DNA from: JAPLKX01 sp035530195
GTDB lineage: Bacteria; Hydrogenedentota; Hydrogenedentia; Hydrogenedentales; SLHB01
Length of the DNA: 24,376 nucleotides
Direction: 5' to 3'
Assembly: GCA_035530195.1 (NCBI GenBank)
Contig: DATKVG010000012.1
Coordinates: forward strand, 1 to 24,376
The notes under the pieces are model-generated. The model was not told where the DNA came from. It ran no database searches and was given only the letters and a program-made list of their open reading frames with translations. Every line of letters starts with the position of its first letter. Positions within the stretch are counted from its first letter, which is position 1. This document shows positions 1-7,098 of this stretch, in pieces. The translations under genes and the position numbers were made by a program.

Positions 1-12
1 AATGTCAAAAGG

Positions 13-56
13 GGCTTTTTGGAGTACGGCTGCTTGCTGCCGCACTCCAAAAAGCC
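13..56 (-). terminator. hairpin after ftsW, probable terminator
   Basis: A perfect 13-bp inverted repeat (13-25 with 44-56) encloses an 18-nt loop that can itself pair CGGC with GCCG. It lies 6 bp beyond the ftsW stop. In the minus-strand transcript the stem is followed by CCCCTTTTGAC, a short and imperfect U-rich tail. A Rho-independent terminator, or an mRNA-stabilising hairpin at the ftsW 3' end, is the likeliest reading. The window ends 12 bp further on, so whether murG or murC follow cannot be seen. Confidence 0.6.
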
Positions 57-62
57 TTGCGT

Positions 63-1163
63 TCAGAATGCAGGGACGAGTTGGCGCTGGGGTTCCTGGG
101 CCTGGGATGCGATGTTAAGCAGAATCCCTACCAGGCCCAGGAAAACAACAATTGCCGTGCCGCCGCAACTGATGAACGGGAGCGGCAGCCCTTTCGTGGG
201 CAGCAGGCCCGTGGTGACCGCGACGTTGAACAGGGCCTGGAACGCAATAAGGCCGGTGATGCCGACAGCCAGAAGCGAGCCGAACAGGTCGGGTGCGCAT
301 TTGGCCACGCGCATCGCCATCACCATGAGCACGAAAAACAGGGCCATCGTGGCCAGGGTTCCGGCGAGGCCCATTTCTTCACCGACGACCGCGAAAATGA
401 AGTCGGTGTGCGCATCGGGGAGGTACTGGAGTTTCTGTTCGCCGGCCCCCGCTCCCATGCCCCACAGCGAGCCGCGCGCAAACGCCGCCAGCGACTGGAT
501 CAGGTGGAATCCTTTTGTTTTTGAATAGGCCCAGGGGTTGAGCCAGGCGAGCACCCTTTCGATCCGGTAGGGATAGGCTACTACGAGGAACAGCACGCCG
601 CCAAGAACGGGCACGGCGCTCGCAAGAAGATAGCGGGTCCTGACGCCCGCCACGAACATCATGGCGAACGTGGTCGCGAGAATCACGATGGGCACGCCGA
701 GATCGGGCTCGGCAAGGATAAGCGCGGAAAAAAAGAGCGCGGTCAGAAGCGGCGGCACGAACCCCTGCCGGAACGTCTGAATGGATTTCTGATTGACGCT
801 CATCTTGAGCGCCAGGAAAATGACCACAGCCACTTTCGCCAGTTCCGACGGCTGAAACTGAAAACCGGCGACCCGGATCCATCGGCGGGCGCCGCGAACG
901 GGGTCGCCCCAGATAAGCACGGCCACCAACAGCACGAAGGTTGCCACCATCATGAAGCGCAACACGGCCCGTTTCTGAAACCAGTGATAGTTGAACCGCG
1001 AGGCGATGGCCATGATGCCCAGGCCGATACAGACATGGGCAACGTGGTGGCGGAACACCTCGGCGCCGCCCGGTTTCACGGCGCTCACACTGTAGACGAT
1101 GAGCACGCCCGTCGCCAGAAGCGCCAGCACGACCATCAGCATTACGGTAGCTTCTCGTTCCAT
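63..1163 (-). CDS. ftsW: FtsW, septal peptidoglycan glycosyltransferase (SEDS family)
   Basis: FtsW is an inner-membrane SEDS protein that polymerises lipid II at the division septum together with its class B PBP partner (FtsI, in the same operon). The 366-residue protein is almost wholly hydrophobic with about ten membrane segments, the usual family size. Family marks include PSELAKVAV near residue 106, FAVVGEEMGLAG in the large loop, and the C-terminal FTSW/RODA/SPOVE signature ending PLPFISCGGTA; the residue before GG is Cys where Tyr or Ala is common. The ATG at 1161-1163 is preceded by GAGAGG at suitable spacing. It is the last gene visible in the dcw operon and is separated from murD by a palindromic repeat cluster. 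RodA is the alternative, but the dcw position argues for FtsW. Confidence 0.95.
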   Translation of the reverse strand: MEREATVMLMVVLALLATGVLIVYSVSAVKPGGAEVFRHHVAHVCIGLGIMAIASRFNYHWFQKRAVLRFMMVATFVLLVAVLIWGDPVRGARRWIRVAGFQFQPSELAKVAVVIFLALKMSVNQKSIQTFRQGFVPPLLTALFFSALILAEPDLGVPIVILATTFAMMFVAGVRTRYLLASAVPVLGGVLFLVVAYPYRIERVLAWLNPWAYSKTKGFHLIQSLAAFARGSLWGMGAGAGEQKLQYLPDAHTDFIFAVVGEEMGLAGTLATMALFFVLMVMAMRVAKCAPDLFGSLLAVGITGLIAFQALFNVAVTTGLLPTKGLPLPFISCGGTAIVVFLGLVGILLNIASQAQEPQRQLVPAF

Positions 1164-1194
1164 CTCGCATTACCTCTCTGCCAGTCAAGCCAGC

Positions 1195-1276
1195 TAAGAA
1201 GCCGCGGCTTCTTAATCGCGGCTTCTTAATCGCGGCTTCCCAGCCGCGCCTTCTTAATCGCGGCTTCTCAGCCGCG
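1195..1276. repeat. palindromic GAAGCCGCG repeat cluster between murD and ftsW
   Basis: The cluster starts with a perfect 20-bp palindrome (1195-1214, centred on CCGCGG) and continues with copies of CGCGGCTTCTTAAT. It includes two perfect hairpins, CGCGGCT-N4-AGCCGCG, at 1231-1248 and 1259-1276. It overlaps the 3' end of murD, whose last residues (RLRSRD) and stop codon are encoded inside it. It looks like a REP-type intergenic repeat that has invaded the operon; it may shape mRNA processing between murD and ftsW, which is inference. Confidence 0.8.
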
Positions 1277-2609
1277 CGTAATAGGCCACGCATTCCTTGA
1301 ACACCCGGCCGCGGTGCTCGAAATTGTCGAACATATCGAAGCTCGCGCAGGCCGGCGACAGCAGGACCACGTTGCCCGGCTCGGCAACCGCCCCGGCTTT
1401 CGCCACGGCGTCGGCCATGTCCCCCGCGCGTTCGGCGGGGACGATATCGCCGAATGCCGCTTCGAGTTTTTCCGCATCCTCGCCGAGCGTGACGAGCCTG
1501 CGGACGCGCCCGGCCACCATGCCGCGCAACACGCGGTAGTCGCTCCCTTTTCCCTGGCCGCCCGCAATGAGCACAATCGGCTCGCTGAAACTCTCGAGCG
1601 CAACGCGGAGGCTGTCGATGTTGGTGGATTTCGAGTCGTTGTACCAGTCGACGCCCGCATGGCGGACGACAAACTCGATCCGGTGCTCGACGCCTCTGAA
1701 CCCGCGCAACCCCCGGATAACGCACGCCCAGTCGAACCCGCCGGCACGCATCATGGCAAGCGCGCAAAGCACGTTCTCCATGTTGTGCCGCCCGGGAAGC
1801 CGGGTGTCAGACGTGTTCGCCACCCGCACGTTGCCGGCGAAAATGCCGGCGCCGTCGCTCCAGACGCCGTTTTGCAGGCGTTCCCGTTGACTGAAGGGAA
1901 CGACCCGCGCCCGGAGCCCCTCCCCCATCTGCTTGACGTACGGGTCGTCCCGGTTGATGACGGCGGCATCGCACTCGGTTTGGTTGGCGTAGATTCGCGC
2001 CTTGACCGCGGCGTATTCGTCAACGGCGCCGTGGCGCGCCAGGTGGTCGGGCGTAACGTTAAGGACGGCGGCGATCCAGGGGCGGAACTCCCGGGCCGTC
2101 TCGAGTTGATAGCTGCTGACTTCGAGCACGATGAAGTCGGGCGCGGGTTCGAGCATCACCGCGGCGGAAAACGGAAAAGCATTATTGCCGGCAAGGACGA
2201 TTGACCGGCCGCAGGACTCGACGAGCGCACGCAGAAGTTCCGTTGTCGTGGTTTTCCCGTTGGTCCCGGTGACGGCAAGGACGCGGGAGCGGCAGAATTG
2301 AAACGCGTATTCCATCTCGCCGACGACTGCCGCCCCGGCCAATTGCGCCCGCTGGATCAGATCGAGCTTCGGCGAGACGCCGGGGCTGGGAATCACAAGG
2401 GCCGCGCCGTCGAACGCTTCCTCCGAGTGGCCGCCGGTCTCGCAGTCGACGCCGAGCGCATCGAGTTGTGCGCGGAGCGACTCATAGTTGGCCCCGTCGC
2501 CTTTTTCGGTCACGACCGGTTTCGCGCCCTCGCGCAGCAACAGCCGCACAACAGCCACGGCCGTCTGACCCAGGCCGACCACGGTTGCCTTTTTGCCCGT
2601 AACGTCCAA
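1254..2609 (-). CDS. murD: MurD, UDP-N-acetylmuramoyl-L-alanine:D-glutamate ligase
   Basis: MurD is the cytoplasmic ATP-dependent ligase that adds D-glutamate to UDP-MurNAc-L-Ala. The 451-residue protein has the usual Mur ligase length and layout: an N-terminal Rossmann-like UDP-binding domain (VVGLGQTAVAVVRLL), the central ATPase loop VTGTNGKTTT with Lys about 119, EVSSYQLE, NVTPDHLARHG, then NDSKSTN, GGQGKGSDY and the C-terminal LSPACASFDMFDNFEHRG typical of MurD. The start is TTG at 2607-2609, 4 bp after the mraY stop, with GAGG seven bases upstream; no better start fits the N-terminal domain. The last five or six residues lie in a palindromic repeat and are probably not ancestral. It is likely cotranscribed with mraY and ftsW. 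Confidence 0.96.
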   Translation of the reverse strand: MDVTGKKATVVGLGQTAVAVVRLLLREGAKPVVTEKGDGANYESLRAQLDALGVDCETGGHSEEAFDGAALVIPSPGVSPKLDLIQRAQLAGAAVVGEMEYAFQFCRSRVLAVTGTNGKTTTTELLRALVESCGRSIVLAGNNAFPFSAAVMLEPAPDFIVLEVSSYQLETAREFRPWIAAVLNVTPDHLARHGAVDEYAAVKARIYANQTECDAAVINRDDPYVKQMGEGLRARVVPFSQRERLQNGVWSDGAGIFAGNVRVANTSDTRLPGRHNMENVLCALAMMRAGGFDWACVIRGLRGFRGVEHRIEFVVRHAGVDWYNDSKSTNIDSLRVALESFSEPIVLIAGGQGKGSDYRVLRGMVAGRVRRLVTLGEDAEKLEAAFGDIVPAERAGDMADAVAKAGAVAEPGNVVLLSPACASFDMFDNFEHRGRVFKECVAYYARLRSRD

Positions 2610-2613
2610 CAGA

Positions 2614-4098
2614 TTACCTCAACTTCAGCGTGCCAAGGCTCATCAGCGCAAACAGGATCGCAATGATCCAAAACCGGATCGTCACTTTCGTTTCCGACCA
2701 GCCTTTGAGTTCGAAATGGTGGTGCAGCGGCGCCATCCGGAATACGCGCTTGCCGGTTAGCTTGAAGCCGGCCACCTGGATGACGACGCTGAGCGCCTCG
2801 AGCACGAACAGGCCCGCAACCACCGGCAGCAGCAGTTCTTGCTTGGTGAGGATCGCCATCGTGCCAATGACGCCGCCCAGCGCCAGCGAGCCGGTGTCGC
2901 CCATGAAAACTTCCGCCGGATGTGAGTTGAACCAGAGAAACCCAAGGCCCGTCCCGAGCATGGCCGCACCGAACACGGTCAACTCGCTGGCCTCCGGCAC
3001 GTAAATAACGTAGAGGTACTCCGACCAGTCGACGCGGCTCACCACGTAGGCGATCCCCGTGAACGCCAGCAGCGATATGCTCGCGGCGCCCGCCGCAAGT
3101 CCGTCAAGTCCGTCGGTAAGATTGACCGCATTCGACGTGCAGACGATGATCACCACTACAAACAGGATGTACAGCGGGCCGAGGCTTATGAACAGGCCTT
3201 TAAACCCGGGTATCTCGATTTTGGTATGGAGGTTTTTCGTGCCCTTGGCGATGCTGTCGGGAAACGCGGCTTCGACGAGGCCACGGTTGAGCGCGGTGAG
3301 TTCGCGCGTGGTAAGCTTTTGGACGCCCTTCTGGATCAGGGGGACCGAATCGCCGTTGAGCGGGGTGTTTTTCCAGGTGTCTGCGTCGAACAGGGTCGGG
3401 TCGTCGAGGACCGCGTTGAGCTCGGCCAGCAGCAGCAGCCGCGATTTCTTGTCCAGCGCGGCGTCGGGATTGGCGTTCTGCAGGCGTTGGCGCAGGATGG
3501 GCGACAGCCGCTCCCAAATCCGCCCCGCCGGCCCCGGCTGAGCCCCGCCTTGCGACGCCGTGAGCTGATACACGAGCCCCTGCCAGTCGGTAACGTGGGC
3601 GTTCTTGATGAACGAGGTACCGACCGTAATCGGGAAGAAATAAAGCACGAGGCCCAGCAGCAGGCCCGTCAGGATCTGGCCGATCATTTTGGCCCGCGCG
3701 CTCAGCCCGTCGTTTTGGTGGCGGCGCAGCTTGATGAAGTCGTCGATGAAACCCACGATGCCCAACATGACCAGGACGCCCGTCACAATAAGGAGCAACC
3801 GGTTCACCAGGTTGCTCCACAGCAGTAGCGACACCAGCGTCGAGATGATGATCAGCACGCCGCCCATGGTTGGGGTGCCCGTTTTGCCTTTGTGCAGCTC
3901 GTGGAGATCCGCGACATAGTCTTTCTTGATGTGCTGCCCGATTTTCAGGATGCGCAGCCAGTAGATCATGCGCGGCCCAACGAGCAAACAAAAGAAGAAC
4001 CCCGTCAGCGCGGCCGCACCCGACCGGACGGTGTGATAGCTGAACACGTTCAACTGGTCGATGAAGGGCGTCAGCAACAACGCCACGTAATAGAGCAT
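2614..4098 (-). CDS. mraY: MraY, phospho-MurNAc-pentapeptide translocase, with large periplasmic insertion
   Basis: MraY transfers phospho-MurNAc-pentapeptide from UDP to undecaprenyl phosphate in the inner membrane, forming lipid I. Visible signatures are KTGTPTMGG (about 71-80), FIDDFIKLRR (117-126, the DDxxK motif), NAVNLTDGLDGL (323-334), FMGDTGSLALGG, and the histidine motif APLHHHFELKGWSE near the C-terminus. The protein has 494 residues, whereas MraY usually has about 320-360 (roughly 420 in some Bacteroidetes). The excess is a hydrophilic, Leu/Ala/Asp-rich block at about 163-295 between membrane helices 4 and 5, on the periplasmic side by known MraY topology. All catalytic motifs remain, so activity is expected. 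ATG at 4096-4098 follows AAGGAAA; 13 bp separate it from murF. Confidence 0.95.
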   Translation of the reverse strand: MLYYVALLLTPFIDQLNVFSYHTVRSGAAALTGFFFCLLVGPRMIYWLRILKIGQHIKKDYVADLHELHKGKTGTPTMGGVLIIISTLVSLLLWSNLVNRLLLIVTGVLVMLGIVGFIDDFIKLRRHQNDGLSARAKMIGQILTGLLLGLVLYFFPITVGTSFIKNAHVTDWQGLVYQLTASQGGAQPGPAGRIWERLSPILRQRLQNANPDAALDKKSRLLLLAELNAVLDDPTLFDADTWKNTPLNGDSVPLIQKGVQKLTTRELTALNRGLVEAAFPDSIAKGTKNLHTKIEIPGFKGLFISLGPLYILFVVVIIVCTSNAVNLTDGLDGLAAGAASISLLAFTGIAYVVSRVDWSEYLYVIYVPEASELTVFGAAMLGTGLGFLWFNSHPAEVFMGDTGSLALGGVIGTMAILTKQELLLPVVAGLFVLEALSVVIQVAGFKLTGKRVFRMAPLHHHFELKGWSETKVTIRFWIIAILFALMSLGTLKLR

Positions 4099-4111
4099 GC
4101 TGTTTCCTTAC

Positions 4112-5485
4112 TTACTGTGCGTACAGTTCGCGGAGCGCGGAGATTACGCGCTCCATTTCCATTCCTCTCGAGCCTTTCACGAGCAACAGACCGCCCGGGA
4201 CGGCAAAACGCCGCACGGCGGCCGCGATTTCTTTGGGATCGTCGATCACTTCGGCATGGGCGACTCCGGCCGATTTGGCCGCGTCGATCGTATCACACGC
4301 GTGCGGACCTCTCGCAAACAAATGCGTGACGCCCGCCCGCGCCGCCCGTTCCCCGATTTCGCGGTGAAGCTGCCGCGCCGCTTCGCCCAACTCCAGCATC
4401 TCGCCGAGCACCGCCATTCTGGCCGGGCTGTCTTGTGCCGGCCATACCTCGAGCGCGTCCAGCGCCGCGGCCACGCTGGCCGGGTTGGCGTTGTAACTGT
4501 CGTCCAGGACGGTGAGCGGGCCGATGTCGAGGATCTTGAAACGCGACCCGCCCCGCGCCGCTTCGCGCAACGGCCCCTCGAATTCCGTCACGCCGTGACG
4601 CAACCCCACCGCCACCGCCAGCAGAACATTCGTGGCGTGCGCGGGGCAAGCCAGCGGCAGGTCCATCTCCCCCACCGGCCCTATTCTGAGGCGCGCACGG
4701 CCTGGCGATACGATCTCGCAGCTTTCGAGCGAGATGTCGCCGCGCTTCTCAGCGCGCTGTTTCCCGAAGAAAATCTTCTCTCCGTCAAAATCCCCCGCCA
4801 TTTTCACGCACCATTCGTCGTCCGCGTTGACGTAAAAGATGCCGCCCCGCCCAAGCCCGCGCACAATCTCGCCCTTCGCCTTCGCCACGTTCTCCACCGA
4901 CCCAAAGCCTTCAAGATGGGCCGGGGCGACCATCGTCACGGCGGCTTCCGTCGGCTGCGCAAGCTCGCACAGCCGCGCGATCTCGCCTGCGTGGTTGGCG
5001 CCCATTTCGATCACGGCGAACCCCGTCGACTCGTCGATCTTCAGCAGCGTCAGCGGGCATCCGATCTCGTTGTTGAAGTTGCCCTCGGTTTTGAGCACGT
5101 TGTAGCGCGTGCCCAGAACCGCCGCGATCATGTCTTTGCTCGTGGTCTTGCCGCACGAACCGGTCAGCGCCAGCACGGGAATGTCAGACTGCGACCGATG
5201 ATGGGCCGCGAACTGCTGCAGCGCGCGCAGGACGTCCTCGACCACGATGCACGGCCCGCTGGAATTCGGTTGCCGCGCTACGGCGCCGCACGCGCCCCGT
5301 GCGAATGCGGCCGCCAGAAACTTGTTGCCGTCGAACCGCTCGCCGCTGAACGCGAAGAACACCTCGCCCGGCTGGATCGTCCGGGTGTCGGTCGACACGC
5401 GTGAGAACGTGGTCGAGCCGGCGGCGACCGGCGTTGCGCCGACGACCTGCGCCAACTGCGCCAACGTGTACGTTGTCTTGCTCAT
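4112..5485 (-). CDS. murF: MurF, UDP-MurNAc-tripeptide:D-Ala-D-Ala ligase
   Basis: MurF adds the D-Ala-D-Ala dipeptide to the UDP-MurNAc-tripeptide, completing the cytoplasmic pentapeptide precursor that MraY uses. The 457-residue protein starts with the MurF-type N-terminal domain (YTLAQLAQVVGA, then STDTRTIQPGEVFFAFSG). It has the ATPase loop LTGSCGKTTS (Lys about 113), the MurF hallmark EMGANHAGEIARLCELAQP, LDDSYNANPASVAAAL, AVLGEMLELGE, and the terminal LLVKGSRGMEMERV. Its start overlaps the murE stop by 4 bp (ATGA at 5482-5485), which indicates translational coupling. Length and domain order are standard; nothing looks broken. Confidence 0.97.
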   Translation of the reverse strand: MSKTTYTLAQLAQVVGATPVAAGSTTFSRVSTDTRTIQPGEVFFAFSGERFDGNKFLAAAFARGACGAVARQPNSSGPCIVVEDVLRALQQFAAHHRSQSDIPVLALTGSCGKTTSKDMIAAVLGTRYNVLKTEGNFNNEIGCPLTLLKIDESTGFAVIEMGANHAGEIARLCELAQPTEAAVTMVAPAHLEGFGSVENVAKAKGEIVRGLGRGGIFYVNADDEWCVKMAGDFDGEKIFFGKQRAEKRGDISLESCEIVSPGRARLRIGPVGEMDLPLACPAHATNVLLAVAVGLRHGVTEFEGPLREAARGGSRFKILDIGPLTVLDDSYNANPASVAAALDALEVWPAQDSPARMAVLGEMLELGEAARQLHREIGERAARAGVTHLFARGPHACDTIDAAKSAGVAHAEVIDDPKEIAAAVRRFAVPGGLLLVKGSRGMEMERVISALRELYAQ

Positions 5486-6951
5486 TCAGGCAGCCTCGCG
5501 AGCGCGGCACGCGCCTCCTCGCGGTCGTCGAAATGAATTTTTACGGTGCCGAGTATTTGGTAATCTTCATGGCCTTTTCCGGCGATCATGACGAGATCGC
5601 CTGGCCGTGCCATCTCGACGGCCTTCGCGATGGCTTGACGCCGATCAGGCATGACGCAATAATCCACGCCTTCCTTTTTCCCCGCCCCTTCAACGCCCGG
5701 AACAATCGCCGCTATGATACTATTGGCCTCTTCTGTCCTTGGGTTGTCGGACGTGACAATCGCGAAGTCGGAAAGCGCCCCGGCGACGGCCCCCATCTTC
5801 GGCCGCTTGGTCCTGTCTCTGTCGCCGCCGCATCCAAACACGACGATCACACGGGCCGGGCAGACTTCGCGCGCCGCCTCGAGCACGTTGCGAAGCCCGT
5901 CGTCGGTGTGAGCGTAATCGACCGCCACCTCGAATCCTCGGCCGGTCTCGATTCGCTCGAACCGGCCCGGGACGCTCTTCACCGTGCCGACGCCGCCCGC
6001 AACCATGTCCAGCGGCAGCCCCAACGCGCAGCACACCGCGATCACGCACAGCGCGTTCTGGACGTTGTGCCGGCCCAGCAGGTGCATCTCAACGGACGCG
6101 GCGCCCCAGGGAGTGCGCGCGGTGAATCGCGTGCCGTCAAGGCGGATATCGATGTCTTCCGCGCGGACTTCGCCGCCGGTCCCGTAGGTATGGCAGGGAA
6201 CGTGCGACGCGGAAATAAAACTGCCGGCGCTGGGATCGTCGACGTTGACGACGGTGAATCGGCCGGCGCCTCGAATCTGTTCGAAGAGTTTTATTTTGGC
6301 GCGGCGGTAGCTGTCCATATCGGTGTGATAATCGAAGTGGTCTTGGGTAAGGTTGGTGAACGCGGCCACGTTGAAATCGATGCCGGCGATCCGGTCCTGA
6401 TCGATGGCATGCGAACTGGCTTCCATCACGACGTACGAACATCCCGCCTCATCGGCTTTGCCGAACATCTCGGCCAGGTCTTCGCCGAACGGCGTCGTGT
6501 GCGGCGCGGGTAGTGTCTGATGTCCGATCCGATACCCGAGCGTGCCGAGTGCGGCGGTGGGAAATCCGCACGACTCCAACACCCGGTGGATCATTACGAC
6601 ACTGCTGGATTTGCCGTTGGTGCCCGTCACGCCGATCACGATCATCCGCTGCGACGGGTTGCCGCGAAGCGCGTGCGCGAGCAGGCCCAGCGCCTTCCGC
6701 GGGCTGGCCGTATAGAGGTACGGCACGCCGCAGAGGGCGTCGAGGCCGGGTCGCGATCCGATAATGGCGACGGCGCCGAGTTCTATAGCTTTAGCGACGT
6801 AATCGTGGCCGTCGGAACGGACGCCGGGCGCCGCCACAAAAATACTTCCCGCCACTGCGCGGCGGGAATCTTCAGTCACGCCGGAAACGGCCGTATCGGG
6901 AAGCCCGCCCGCGCTACAACCGATCAGGGCTGGCAGGTCTGACAGTTTCAT
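5482..6951 (-). CDS. murE: MurE, UDP-MurNAc-L-Ala-D-Glu:meso-diaminopimelate ligase
   Basis: MurE adds the third residue of the peptidoglycan stem peptide. The specificity motif here is DNPR (about 402-405), which in characterised MurE enzymes goes with meso-diaminopimelate rather than lysine, so a DAP-type Gram-negative wall is expected. Other marks in the 489-residue protein are TEDSRRAVAGSIFVA (UDP-binding domain), ATPase loop VTGTNGKSS (Lys about 114; Ser replaces the commoner Thr), HTTPFGEDLAE, EASSHAIDQDRIAG, DHFDYHTDMDSYRRAK, DYAHTDDGLRNVL, FGCGGDRDRTKRPKMG and AGKGHEDYQ. The start at 6949-6951 has only a weak upstream ribosome site. It overlaps murF by 4 bp and is separated from ftsI by about 100 bp carrying an inverted repeat. 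Confidence 0.97.
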   Translation of the reverse strand: MKLSDLPALIGCSAGGLPDTAVSGVTEDSRRAVAGSIFVAAPGVRSDGHDYVAKAIELGAVAIIGSRPGLDALCGVPYLYTASPRKALGLLAHALRGNPSQRMIVIGVTGTNGKSSSVVMIHRVLESCGFPTAALGTLGYRIGHQTLPAPHTTPFGEDLAEMFGKADEAGCSYVVMEASSHAIDQDRIAGIDFNVAAFTNLTQDHFDYHTDMDSYRRAKIKLFEQIRGAGRFTVVNVDDPSAGSFISASHVPCHTYGTGGEVRAEDIDIRLDGTRFTARTPWGAASVEMHLLGRHNVQNALCVIAVCCALGLPLDMVAGGVGTVKSVPGRFERIETGRGFEVAVDYAHTDDGLRNVLEAAREVCPARVIVVFGCGGDRDRTKRPKMGAVAGALSDFAIVTSDNPRTEEANSIIAAIVPGVEGAGKKEGVDYCVMPDRRQAIAKAVEMARPGDLVMIAGKGHEDYQILGTVKIHFDDREEARAALARLPE

Positions 6952-6980
6952 TCGGCTTGTCTTTCATCCTGGATAGGGCA

Positions 6981-7098
6981 GTCAGAATTCAGGAGTCAGA
7001 ATTCAGAACGTTGAAAACACAAAAAGTGTGCTTCAATACTTCCAGAGACGTCATAAACTCTTGCCATTCTGACTCCTGACTCCTGTCTCCTGAATTCC
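6981..7098. repeat. inverted GAATTCAGGAGTCA repeat between ftsI and murE
   Basis: The left arm, 6981-7008, is built of GTCAGAATTCAGGA-type heptamer units. The right arm, 7066-7098, is their reverse complement (ATTCTGACTCCTGAC, then CTCCTGAATTCC). The pair could form a long imperfect hairpin in the operon mRNA. The right arm lies within the ftsI reading frame and encodes its last residues. Repeats built from GGAGTCAGAATTCA words recur between genes in several bacterial groups, in my recollection; no mobility gene is attached here. Confidence 0.75.

Noticed and set aside
379..1767. 462-residue minus-strand open frame crossing ftsW and murD
   Set aside because: It is out of frame with both conserved genes and its middle is repeat translation (RSRGFLAG-like); a shadow.
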